Shown here one piece after another: positions 1 through 5,515 of a DNA stretch of 6,853 nucleotides. Source of the stretch: an uncultured Acidimicrobiaceae bacterium (GTDB lineage Bacteria > Actinomycetota > Acidimicrobiia > Spongiisociales > UBA5794). Under the pieces are notes generated by a model. That model did no database searches and had not been told where the DNA came from. It saw only the letters and a program-made list of their open reading frames with translations. Location: contig CAMYJM010000294.1 in NCBI GenBank assembly GCA_947258635.1, forward strand, positions 1 to 6,853. Reading direction: 5' to 3'. Every line of letters starts with the position of its first letter. Positions within the stretch are counted from its first letter, which is position 1. Both the position numbers and the translations under genes were made by a program.

Positions 1-55
1 CCAGCATGAGCACTGCCACTGCGGTCGCGGCAACCGGTCGCATGGATCGGTACAT
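1..55 (-). CDS. Start of an exported or membrane-anchored protein, cut by the window edge
   Basis: Eighteen codons are visible: MYRSMRPVAATAVAVLML. A short basic stretch followed by an Ala/Val/Leu-rich run looks like a signal peptide or N-terminal anchor. The ATG at 55 overlaps the pilO stop (TGATG) and has GGGGAGGG about 6 nt upstream, so it is very probably a real gene translated together with pilO. A second in-frame ATG at 43 is less well placed. Position after pilO suggests a further envelope component of the pilus machine, such as a PilP-like, secretin-like or peptidoglycan-binding protein, but the visible part does not identify it. Confidence 0.7.
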   Translation of the reverse strand, partial: MYRSMRPVAATAVAVLML

Positions 56-762
56 CAGATGCCCTCCCCGCCCGAACCGTCTTCGACCGGCTCGCCGCTC
101 GGGGGAACCGTGGTTGCGTTGCCGGCAGAACTGCCGGCGGCGGGCGAACGCGTGAAGATCCGCATCGTGATATCGACGGCCAGCAAGTCGGCGTTGGCGC
201 GGACTCGCGGTTCAGTGACATCACCCGTCCCATCATCGTCTCCAGAGGGCTCCTCGACCTGTACAGCATCAGGGGTCGGAAGCGGATTGAGCCCAATCGA
301 GTCGACCCGTACCAGCCGGTCGAGAGCCTCGACGCCATAGAGGAACCCGAGTACCTCGAAGTATTCGCCCTCGATCGAAAGTGAAACCGGGACCTCGAAA
401 CCTCCCGTGTCCGGATCTGCCACCGGAGGGGTGAGAGTGATGGCGCTGAGCTCCACTCCGGTGGTCTCGGCCAGGAATGTGATGTCCTCGATGAACGCAT
501 CGGCCTGCGGTGTTGCCGGAATGCTCGATTCCATTTGTCCAATGGCGAACAGGTAGGACAGCTCGTTGTCCTTGATCTCGTTGAGCTGGGCGAGGCGGCT
601 ACGCAGCGTCTCCTCCCGGAGCGCTGCGCTCTCCTTCTCGGCTTTGGCGGCGTCTATGGCATCACGTTTCGGCGAGAAGAACACGAGCCACCAGATCACC
701 GTTATCAGAAGAAGCGCGAGGACCGATGCGAGGGCCTTGGCCACGTTGCCGCTCAGGCTCAT
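55..762 (-). CDS. pilO: Type IV pilus alignment protein PilO
   Basis: Single-pass membrane protein that heterodimerises with PilN. The 235-aa product has a membrane helix at about 11-29, a charged predicted coiled coil at about 33-66, and the PilO core with SSIPATPQADAFIEDIT (79-95), the family's FIEDIT-LAETTGVEL block, and VSLSIEGEYFEVLGFLYGVE (126-145). Two oddities: an acidic, Gly/Asp-rich insert (about 168-188, EEPSGDDDGTGD) splits the C-terminal beta-domain, and a 30-residue Ser/Gly/Pro/Thr-rich tail (206-235) follows the last recognisable strand. Both are probably flexible and outside the membrane. The ATG at 762 overlaps the pilN stop as ATGA and has GAGGA upstream. The stop overlaps the next gene by one base. 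The family assignment is firm from context and core motifs. Confidence 0.9.
   Translation of the reverse strand: MSLSGNVAKALASVLALLLITVIWWLVFFSPKRDAIDAAKAEKESAALREETLRSRLAQLNEIKDNELSYLFAIGQMESSIPATPQADAFIEDITFLAETTGVELSAITLTPPVADPDTGGFEVPVSLSIEGEYFEVLGFLYGVEALDRLVRVDSIGLNPLPTPDAVQVEEPSGDDDGTGDVTEPRVRANADLLAVDITMRIFTRSPAAGSSAGNATTVPPSGEPVEDGSGGEGI
121..138 (-). repeat. Short inverted repeat within pilO
   Basis: A perfect 8-bp inverted repeat (GCCGGCAG/CTGCCGGC) with a 2-nt centre lies in the codons for the low-complexity pilO tail, about 65 nt before the next start codon. It could form a hairpin in the message or simply reflect GC-rich Ala/Gly codons. Confidence 0.4.
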
Positions 763-1376
763 AGGCCCGTCCTCGGGATACGGGTTTCGAGACGGTCGCT
801 CCGAGCGGCCTCGGTGAGCGATGTCTGCGAGATGAAGTTGACCACCTTGGCTTCACCGATCTGGCCCTCGCTCACGCTGGTCACCCAGGTTGCGGTCGCC
901 GCTGGGAAACGATCCGAATCGAGGGAACGCAGCCATGCGGAGACATCGGGGAAGTCGAAGCCGACGCCGGTCACCTGGACGGATCCGACATGCAGAGTGC
1001 TCGGGTCGTCCTCCACCGTACCGCGGAAGCTCTCCAGCCAAACCGAGTCGGGGAGGATTCTGCCCAAGTCGTTGAGGATCCGGCCCCACGAGAGGTCATC
1101 GGCCAGCGCCGTCTGCATCAAGGCGACGTTGGCGTCGTACTCGGCGACGAGCCCCTCGACGCCTTCGAATTCGACGACCTGCGCCTCGAGAGCCCGATTG
1201 GTTTGCTGCTGAGCGGCGGCATCCTGCTCGGCCTCGGTGGCCCGAGCCTGCCATACGAGAGTCAAGACCACGAGGAGCGCCAGGTAGGCGGCAGCCAACA
1301 GTGCCAGGCGGGCGTACCTCGCTCGAGCCTGTTCCTTGACGTGCGCCTCGGGTGGCAGGAGGTTGATCGATCTCAC
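759..1376 (-). CDS. pilN: Type IV pilus alignment protein PilN
   Basis: Single-pass (bitopic) inner-membrane protein. Its cytoplasmic N-terminal motif inserts into PilM, and its outer domain pairs with PilO. From the preferred start the product is 205 aa: MRSINLLPPE carries the conserved INLLP motif that binds PilM, a membrane helix follows at about 24-42, then an Ala/Gln/Glu-rich predicted coiled coil (about 45-75), and a C-terminal alpha/beta domain of the PilN type (ILPDSVWLESF, VTGVGFDFPDVSAWLRSL). I chose the GTG at 1376 because it forms a GTGA overlap with the pilM stop and places INLLP close to the N-terminus, as in the family. The in-frame GTG at 1391 would add five residues and cannot be excluded. 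The gene ends in an ATGA overlap with pilO. Confidence 0.9.
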   Translation of the reverse strand: MRSINLLPPEAHVKEQARARYARLALLAAAYLALLVVLTLVWQARATEAEQDAAAQQQTNRALEAQVVEFEGVEGLVAEYDANVALMQTALADDLSWGRILNDLGRILPDSVWLESFRGTVEDDPSTLHVGSVQVTGVGFDFPDVSAWLRSLDSDRFPAATATWVTSVSEGQIGEAKVVNFISQTSLTEAARSDRLETRIPRTGL

Positions 1377-2440
1377 AACGTCTCGCCCCACAGTGCGAGA
1401 CCCACCGCCGTCGGAATCACCGGCTGCGCGTCGAGCACCTCATCATCGGACATCTCGATGTTCCCAATCTCGACGAGCTCGAGGATTCGAGCCGGCTCAA
1501 CGGTGACGCTCAGCGACCTCCCGAAGCGGTTGGCGAGGTGCGGTAGCCGGGCCGCATTCCCCGCTACTACCAACCGCTCGACGCGCTGGTCACCCGATGA
1601 CGCCTCGAAGTAGTTCACCGAACCGCGCACTTCGTCAATGAGCGAATCGGCCTGCTCTGTCAACAGGCGTCGCGCCTGGGAAACCTCATCGTCGCCTTCC
1701 GGCAAGCCAAGCGGCTCGACACCAACGGTGCGCTTGAGCTCATCGGCGCTCCGCCCATCGAGTTCGAGGCCGTCGCGCAGCGCGGAGGTGAAATCATCGC
1801 CGCCCCGCGGGAGCATCCGAACAAAGTGAGCCGTCCCGGCACGGGCGATCACCACCTGGGTGATCGATGCCCCGATGTCGACTATTGCCTGGAGCGGGTT
1901 CCCCACACCCGGCTCGAGACCGAAGATCGACCGGACGAGCGCGAAGGCCTGGAGATCGACGGCGGACGGCACCACGTTCGCGCTGTCCATGACGCGCAGA
2001 ATCGAATCGATGACGTCGCGGTGAACGGCAATCGCCAGTATCGACTCCATCGGCTCACCGTCGGGTGTCACAAACTGCTCGAGCGGCACGTAGTCGAGGA
2101 CTGCGTCGTCGATTGCGATCGGGATGGAATCCTGAACCTGGAAAGGTAGGGCTTCGGCGAGCTCGTCCGGACCCATCTGGGGAACGTCGACCTGGCGCAC
2201 GGCCAGCCGCTGGTTCGCGGTGCCGACGACGACGCGTTTGCGCGGCAGCTTGTGCCGCTTCCAAAGGGCGGCAACTGCCTCTGAAACCGCACCTTCGTCG
2301 ACGATCTCGCCGCCGCTGACGGCACCGGTGGGTAGCGGCATTTCGGCATAACGACGGACTACGCGACTCGACTTGCCTGTATCAACGACGGCCACACGCA
2401 CCGCGTTGCCACCGATGTCCAGACCCACGGTCACAGCCAT
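1373..2440 (-). CDS. pilM: Type IV pilus assembly ATPase-fold protein PilM
   Basis: Cytoplasmic actin-like protein (FtsA fold) that binds ATP and the cytoplasmic tail of PilN, linking the motor side of the machine to the PilN/PilO complex. The 355-aa product has a phosphate-1 loop VGLDIGGNAVRVAVV (5-19) and family blocks GTANQRLAVRQVDVP (73-87) and EALPFQVQDSIPI (96-108). A phosphate-2 loop VDIGASITQVVI (187-198) is followed by FVRMLPRGGDDFT (206-218) and the adenosine motif VVAGNAARLP (291-300). These follow the normal order and spacing of PilM. The ATG at 2440 has a good ribosome binding site (GGAG, 8 nt away). It is the first gene of the tightly packed pilM-pilN-pilO block, and its stop overlaps the preferred pilN start by 4 nt. 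No anomalies were seen. Confidence 0.95.
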   Translation of the reverse strand: MAVTVGLDIGGNAVRVAVVDTGKSSRVVRRYAEMPLPTGAVSGGEIVDEGAVSEAVAALWKRHKLPRKRVVVGTANQRLAVRQVDVPQMGPDELAEALPFQVQDSIPIAIDDAVLDYVPLEQFVTPDGEPMESILAIAVHRDVIDSILRVMDSANVVPSAVDLQAFALVRSIFGLEPGVGNPLQAIVDIGASITQVVIARAGTAHFVRMLPRGGDDFTSALRDGLELDGRSADELKRTVGVEPLGLPEGDDEVSQARRLLTEQADSLIDEVRGSVNYFEASSGDQRVERLVVAGNAARLPHLANRFGRSLSVTVEPARILELVEIGNIEMSDDEVLDAQPVIPTAVGLALWGETL

Positions 2441-2569
2441 AAGGTCAACTCCGCCTCAGTTACTCCGCTAAGCCCCGGTGGCGAATGACCCAATCACACG
2501 CTTGTCATTCACCGTTTTGCAGGCTACCTATTGTCAGGAAGACTGCAACTCGGCCCGGGCGCCGTCCCG
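2441..2569 (-). promoter_or_regulatory. pilD-pilM gap: inverted repeat, weak promoter candidate, pilM ribosome binding site
   Basis: This 129-nt gap contains a perfect 7-bp inverted repeat, GAATGAC/GTCATTC (2483-2489 and 2504-2510, 14-nt spacer). It could be an operator for a dimeric regulator or a short hairpin. Upstream of it, TTGCAG (2548-2543) and TAGCCT (2526-2521), 16 nt apart, form a weak -35/-10 candidate that would put the hairpin at the 5' end of a pilMNO transcript. GGAG sits 8 nt before the pilM ATG. The repeat and ribosome binding site are seen directly; the promoter is a guess. Confidence 0.35.
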
Positions 2570-3343
2570 CTAACGGATGTACCAGTCTGTGATCTGCCGG
2601 CCGGCCGCGAGCGCGATGTACGCCCCGATCACCATATAGGGCCCAAACGGGATGGCATCTTTGCGCCCTTTGATCCTGGTAGCGAGGAGGAGGATCGACA
2701 CCACTCCGCCGACGGCGAACGGTAAAAACCCCGCGACGAGGAGCTCCCCCCATCCGAGATACGCCGCGTAGAGGCCGAGGAACCAGGCGAGTTTGACGTC
2801 GCCGAATCCGAAACCCCCCTTGGCGATCAGCGCCACGACCAGCAGGGTGGCGAAGTACGCGGTGGCACCGAGCAAGGCGCGGCCGAGACTCGCCACCTCA
2901 CCCTCGATGAGTGCCCCGATGCCGAGCAACCCGACCGCCCCGCCGGCGCTCGGGAACAGAATCCGGTTCGGGATCAACTTGTGGTCGAGGTCGGTGAGCG
3001 TCAGAGCAACGGTTACGCCTACGAACCACATGTACGCCGGCAGCACCCACTGGGCACCGATCACAATCGCGGCTGCCGCAAACAAGGCCGCCGTTGCCAG
3101 CTCAACGATCGGGTAGCGAAATGAGATGGGGGCTCCGCAATAGCGGCATCGCCCCCGGAGGATCAGCCAACTCACGACCGGGATGTTGTCGCGCCAACCC
3201 AATCGGTGCTCACATCGGGGGCAGGCCGACGCCGGGCTCACCACCGACCGATGCAAGGGCACGCGGTAGGCGACGACGTTGACAAATGAGCCGACTGCGA
3301 GCCCCAGCACCGCGGCGGGAATCCAGAGAACATCTTCAAGCAC
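2570..3343 (-). CDS. pilD: Prepilin peptidase / N-methyltransferase PilD
   Basis: Bifunctional aspartic protease in the cytoplasmic membrane that removes the prepilin leader after Gly and methylates the new N-terminal Phe; PilA encoded just upstream is the obvious substrate. The 257-aa protein has the N-terminal domain signature GSFVNVVAYRVP (18-29) and the zinc-binding pair CPRC (41-44) and CRYC (66-69). The catalytic aspartates of the GxGD family are in TDLDHKLIPN (117-126) and GFGDVKL (179-185). The ending IPFGPYMVIGAYIAL is typical. The rest consists of alternating hydrophobic segments expected to cross the membrane about eight times. The start is a GTG at 3343; an in-frame stop lies four codons upstream, so there is no room for an earlier start. 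The ribosome binding site is weak. All key residues are present, so it should be active. Confidence 0.95.
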   Translation of the reverse strand: MLEDVLWIPAAVLGLAVGSFVNVVAYRVPLHRSVVSPASACPRCEHRLGWRDNIPVVSWLILRGRCRYCGAPISFRYPIVELATAALFAAAAIVIGAQWVLPAYMWFVGVTVALTLTDLDHKLIPNRILFPSAGGAVGLLGIGALIEGEVASLGRALLGATAYFATLLVVALIAKGGFGFGDVKLAWFLGLYAAYLGWGELLVAGFLPFAVGGVVSILLLATRIKGRKDAIPFGPYMVIGAYIALAAGRQITDWYIR

Positions 3344-3552
3344 TGTTGCTGCTCATAGATACCTGCCGCTCAGATTGATGCCGCTCACCGGCCGATGCCA
3401 CTCGAGCCGGGGTGCCGGGTCGCTGTGGTTCATGAGGCGCCAGGCTAGACCCCTCGCCGCCGCGTCGATGATTTGCCCATCGAACTCCGGCCGGGATGCA
3501 AGACGGGGATGGGCTCGAGCCCATCCCCGCTCACGCTTGGTCAGTATCCGAT
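3344..3552 (-). other. pilA-pilD gap with a short unidentified open frame
   Basis: These 209 nt hold the palindrome and then a minus-strand open frame that reads through to a TGA at 3353-3355, ending in SGINLSGRYL. Roughly the last 44 codons (from about 3487) mostly end in G or C, as the real genes here do, and the peptide looks protein-like (EFDGQIID, LAWRLMNHSD, LEWHRPVSG). The only ATG with an open path from upstream lies inside pilA (3631). An internal ATG near the middle would give only about 26 residues and has no ribosome binding site. It may be a gene remnant or a chance frame in GC-rich DNA. I do not recognise a family. No clear promoter for pilD was seen. Confidence 0.3.
3504..3529. 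terminator. Perfect 26-bp palindrome downstream of pilA
   Basis: A perfect inverted repeat centred between 3516 and 3517, 23 nt after the pilA stop. In RNA it folds into an 11-bp, GC-rich stem closing a 4-nt TCGA loop. On the minus strand it is followed by TCTTGCAT, a weak T-stretch. The likely role is intrinsic termination or protection of the pilA mRNA 3' end. The palindrome is symmetrical, so it could act on either strand or bind a dimeric protein. Confidence 0.65.
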
Positions 3553-4059
3553 CTACGGAACAGCCGGGAATCCGGTGTTGCTCCAGGCCAGAGTGGCCGT
3601 CGACGTCGGCGCGCCCGCCGAAGTTGGGCACGTGATGGCCGACGCGCTTGCGCCGTAGAACGTGCCGCCGGTTGCCGATGAGTCCTCGAAGATCGCAAAG
3701 AAGTTGCCGGACACACTCGCCTGCAGCAAGCAGACGACGTTGTCATTTCCGACTACCGGCTTCGAAACGAATACACCGGGGTCCGTGGCAGCCGTGGTGT
3801 TGATTACCAGGGTTGGCTCGAATGCTTTCAGGTCCGCCTCAACGGTCGTAAAAGCGCCGGAGTCCGTCCACACGGCCTTCTCGCCGAGAAGGCTGTTGCG
3901 AATATCCGCTTGCGCTGAACGATCCTGAGCACGATTCCGGAAGCCGAGGAAAGAGGGAATGGCGATGGCAACCAAAACTGCAATGATCAGTACCACAACC
4001 ATGAGCTCAATGAGCGTGAATCCCTCTTCCGTGTTGAGACGCTCTCGCATCCTTCGCAT
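3553..4059 (-). CDS. pilA: Type IV prepilin (major-pilin-like PilA)
   Basis: Structural subunit of the pilus fibre, made as a prepilin in the cytoplasmic membrane. The 168-aa product has a short, charged 13-residue class III leader (MRRMRERLNTEEG) ending in the glycine cut by prepilin peptidase. The mature protein starts FTLIE, with the conserved Glu at +5, followed by a hydrophobic helix to about +24 (IPSFLGFRNRAQ marks its end). The mature chain is 155 aa. The C-terminal part is rich in Ser, Thr, Ala and Gly, with only two cysteines, at mature positions 97 and 131; they could form the disulfide common in pilins. The start at 4059 is set by its ribosome binding site and gives a normal leader length. 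A long leader RNA upstream and a strong palindrome downstream suggest its expression is controlled separately from its neighbours. It could be a major pilin or an abundant minor pilin; its position in the operon favours major. Confidence 0.93.
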   Translation of the reverse strand: MRRMRERLNTEEGFTLIELMVVVLIIAVLVAIAIPSFLGFRNRAQDRSAQADIRNSLLGEKAVWTDSGAFTTVEADLKAFEPTLVINTTAATDPGVFVSKPVVGNDNVVCLLQASVSGNFFAIFEDSSATGGTFYGASASAITCPTSAGAPTSTATLAWSNTGFPAVP

Positions 4060-4065
4060 GGGATT

Positions 4066-4074
4066 GTCCTCCGT
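4066..4074 (-). promoter_or_regulatory. Ribosome binding site that decides the pilA start
   Basis: GGAGG at 4072-4068 lies 8 nt upstream of the ATG at 4059. This is ideal spacing and favours that ATG over the in-frame alternatives at 4143, 4077 (which lies upstream of the site) and 4050 (17 nt away). Confidence 0.8.
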
Positions 4075-4150
4075 CATTTGGCTTTCGGGGAAACGAACTT
4101 TTCCTTTCCCTTCCCCCCTATCGGCACGGAGGACGGGGCCCATTGAGGCA

Positions 4151-4175
4151 TTTGTCTCGTGTTTGTCTTCTCGTG
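4151..4175 (-). repeat. Imperfect tandem repeat in the pilA leader
   Basis: Two adjacent units on the minus strand read CACGAGAAGACAAA (4175-4162) and CACGAGACAAA (4161-4151); they differ by a 3-nt deletion. The first unit supplies most of segment A of the proposed leader switch. Both resemble the sequence around the pilA ribosome binding site (ACGGAGGACAA), so the second could be an alternative partner for the anti-ribosome-binding-site segment. Confidence 0.6.
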
Positions 4176-4241
4176 CCGTGTTGCGTAGCTCCTAGCCGAA
4201 TATCCCCCCCCGACCCACAGCGCGCCTAGTACGTGACACCC

Positions 4242-4276
4242 GCGTGAGGCCGACCGGCGCATCGCCGGCATCACGC
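4242..4276 (-). terminator. Nested stem-loop just downstream of pilC
   Basis: About 10 nt after the pilC stop, an inner perfect 6-bp stem (4254-4259 with 4263-4268, 3-nt loop) sits inside an outer 6-bp stem (4242-4247 with 4271-4276). No T-run follows on the minus strand, so this is not a textbook intrinsic terminator. It could cause partial termination, act as an RNA processing or stability element separating pilTC from pilA, or have no function. Confidence 0.35.
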
Positions 4277-4285
4277 CGCGGACCG

Positions 4286-5515
4286 TTACGCCACCAGTCC
4301 CGCGATGTTGAAGATCGGGAGGTAGAGAGCGATGAGAATGCCGCCGACCGTGACGCCCATGACGACGATCAAGAGCGGCTCGATCAGACTGGTCAACGCG
4401 GAAACGGTGTCCTCGACCTCGCGTTCATAGAAGTCGGCGACCTTGGCCAGCATCGCGTCGATTTCGCCCGTCTCCTCACCGACAGTCATCATCTGGACCA
4501 CCATCGGAGGGAACACGTCGTGCCGGCTCAGCGGCGCCGCCAGCGATTCGCCCGAACGCACCGATTCCTTGACTTCGTCGAGCGCCTTCGCCACCAGCCG
4601 GTTTCCCGAGGTCTCGGCCACGATGTCAATTGCCTGCAAGATCGGCACCCCGGTCCGGCTGAGCACGGCCAGCGTCCGCGAGAAGCGGCTCAGCGCCGTC
4701 TTGTGCGCCAGGCGACCGAAGACCGGGAACTTCAGCTTGATCGTGTCCCAGCCGAGCCGGCCGGCCTCGGTGCGTACCCAACGGCGGAACCCAAAGATGG
4801 AGGCGCCCAATCCGGTGATCAGGAGCCACCAGTAGCCCGAGATCAAGTCGGACAGCATGATGAGAACCTTGGTCGGGAGGGGCAGCGAAGCGCCGTTGCC
4901 GAGCTCCGCGTAGAGGTCGGAGAACACGGGAACCACAAAGACGATCATCGCCGTGGTCACCGTGACGATGAGAAGCCCGATGACCGCCGGGTAGGCCATC
5001 GCCGAACGGATCTTCGAGCGGAGCCTCATCTGGGCCTCGAGGATGTCGGCCAGCCGGAGCAGAGTCTCGTCGAGCACACCCCCGATCTCGCCGGCCCGGA
5101 TCATCGCGACGAACAACTCGGTGAACACCTTGGGATGACGGTCCATGGCGGCCGACAAACTGGTCCCCCGTTCGACGTCGCCACGAACCTTGCCGAGAAC
5201 ATCCCGTAGGGCGTCGCTATCGGTCTGCTCTTCGAGCACCGACAGCGCCCGGATGAGTGACAACCCGGCATTGACCATCGTGGCGAATTGCCGCGAGAAG
5301 ATCACGATGTCGCGCACTTTGACGCGATTTCCCAGACCCGGGATCTTCAGCTCCATCTGGAGAACGGACGTCTTCTTCTCGTCGATCTGGAGCGGGACCA
5401 TCCCCCGTTCGCGCAATGCCTTGGCCACAGCCGTCGTTGAGGACCCCTCGATCTCGCCGGAAGCTATCTTCCCGGACTTGTCGCGTACCCGATACTCGTA
5501 CGTGGTTCCCGACAT
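4286..5515 (-). CDS. pilC: Type IV pilus inner-membrane platform protein PilC
   Basis: Polytopic inner-membrane protein of the PilC/GspF family that forms the platform on which extension and retraction ATPases act. At 409 aa it has the usual family length. A soluble N-terminal region (about 1-65, starting with the typical YEYRVRDKSGK) is followed by two T2SSF repeats: about 71-195, with FSRQFATMVNAG at 73-84 and GEIGGVLDE at 142-150, and about 275-400, with LSRTGVPILQAI at 285-296 and GEETGEID at 346-353. Membrane segments are expected at about 176-196, 228-244 and 379-402. The ATG at 5515 overlaps the pilT stop as TGATG and has GAGGTGG a few bases upstream, so translation is probably coupled to pilT. 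A 226-nt gap separates its stop from pilA. Nothing in the protein looks damaged. Confidence 0.95.
   Translation of the reverse strand: MSGTTYEYRVRDKSGKIASGEIEGSSTTAVAKALRERGMVPLQIDEKKTSVLQMELKIPGLGNRVKVRDIVIFSRQFATMVNAGLSLIRALSVLEEQTDSDALRDVLGKVRGDVERGTSLSAAMDRHPKVFTELFVAMIRAGEIGGVLDETLLRLADILEAQMRLRSKIRSAMAYPAVIGLLIVTVTTAMIVFVVPVFSDLYAELGNGASLPLPTKVLIMLSDLISGYWWLLITGLGASIFGFRRWVRTEAGRLGWDTIKLKFPVFGRLAHKTALSRFSRTLAVLSRTGVPILQAIDIVAETSGNRLVAKALDEVKESVRSGESLAAPLSRHDVFPPMVVQMMTVGEETGEIDAMLAKVADFYEREVEDTVSALTSLIEPLLIVVMGVTVGGILIALYLPIFNIAGLVA

Larger units (their letters stand above)
4066..4178 (-). promoter_or_regulatory. Putative switchable RNA leader that can bury the pilA ribosome binding site
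   Basis: Three segments on the transcript strand are mutually complementary. C (4074-4066, ACGGAGGAC) contains the pilA ribosome binding site. B (4134-4122, GTCCTCCGTGCCG) begins with the exact 9-nt complement of C. A (4178-4165, CGGCACGAGAAGAC) pairs with all of B through 12 base pairs, with one bulged A and one A-C mismatch. A:B and B:C cannot form together, because all nine bases of B that pair with C are inside the A:B helix. B:C would occlude the site and A:B would free it. This is the layout of a translational riboswitch, RNA thermosensor or protein-controlled leader. The complementarity is read directly; function and ligand are inference. I did not recognise a known riboswitch class, and the start of transcription is unknown. 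Confidence 0.45.

Noticed and set aside
535..1613. Overlapping plus-strand open frames opposite pilN and pilM
   Set aside because: They are antisense to motif-bearing genes and several overlap one another. Nothing protein-like was seen.
2503..2531. Plus-strand promoter TTGTCA ... TACCTA in the pilD-pilM gap
   Set aside because: The -10 match is poor and there is no plus-strand gene downstream to serve.
4118..4126. GCCGATAG resembling the -10 box of flagellar-type (sigma-28) promoters
   Set aside because: It differs by one base from the consensus, but no good -35 match lies 15-16 nt upstream, and the bases are already used by the proposed helices. It stays possible and would undercut the switch model if true.
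4060..4143. Upstream start for pilA at 4143 giving a 41-residue leader
   Set aside because: The leader would be far longer than normal, and the extension covers the polypurine tract and the ribosome binding site itself. The ATG at 4059 has ideal GGAGG spacing.
4151..4175. CRISPR-like or satellite repeat
   Set aside because: Only two short, adjacent, imperfect units without spacers.
4060..4200. Known GEMM (c-di-GMP-I) riboswitch upstream of pilA
   Set aside because: ACGCAACACGGC loosely recalls the start of the class, but the conserved GGACGCAAAGCC block and tetraloop/receptor layout are not apparent. The leader is reported as unclassified.
4244..5209. Long plus-strand open frame opposite pilC
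   Set aside because: Antisense shadow of pilC, rich in charged residues and with no domain or ribosome binding site that I could see.
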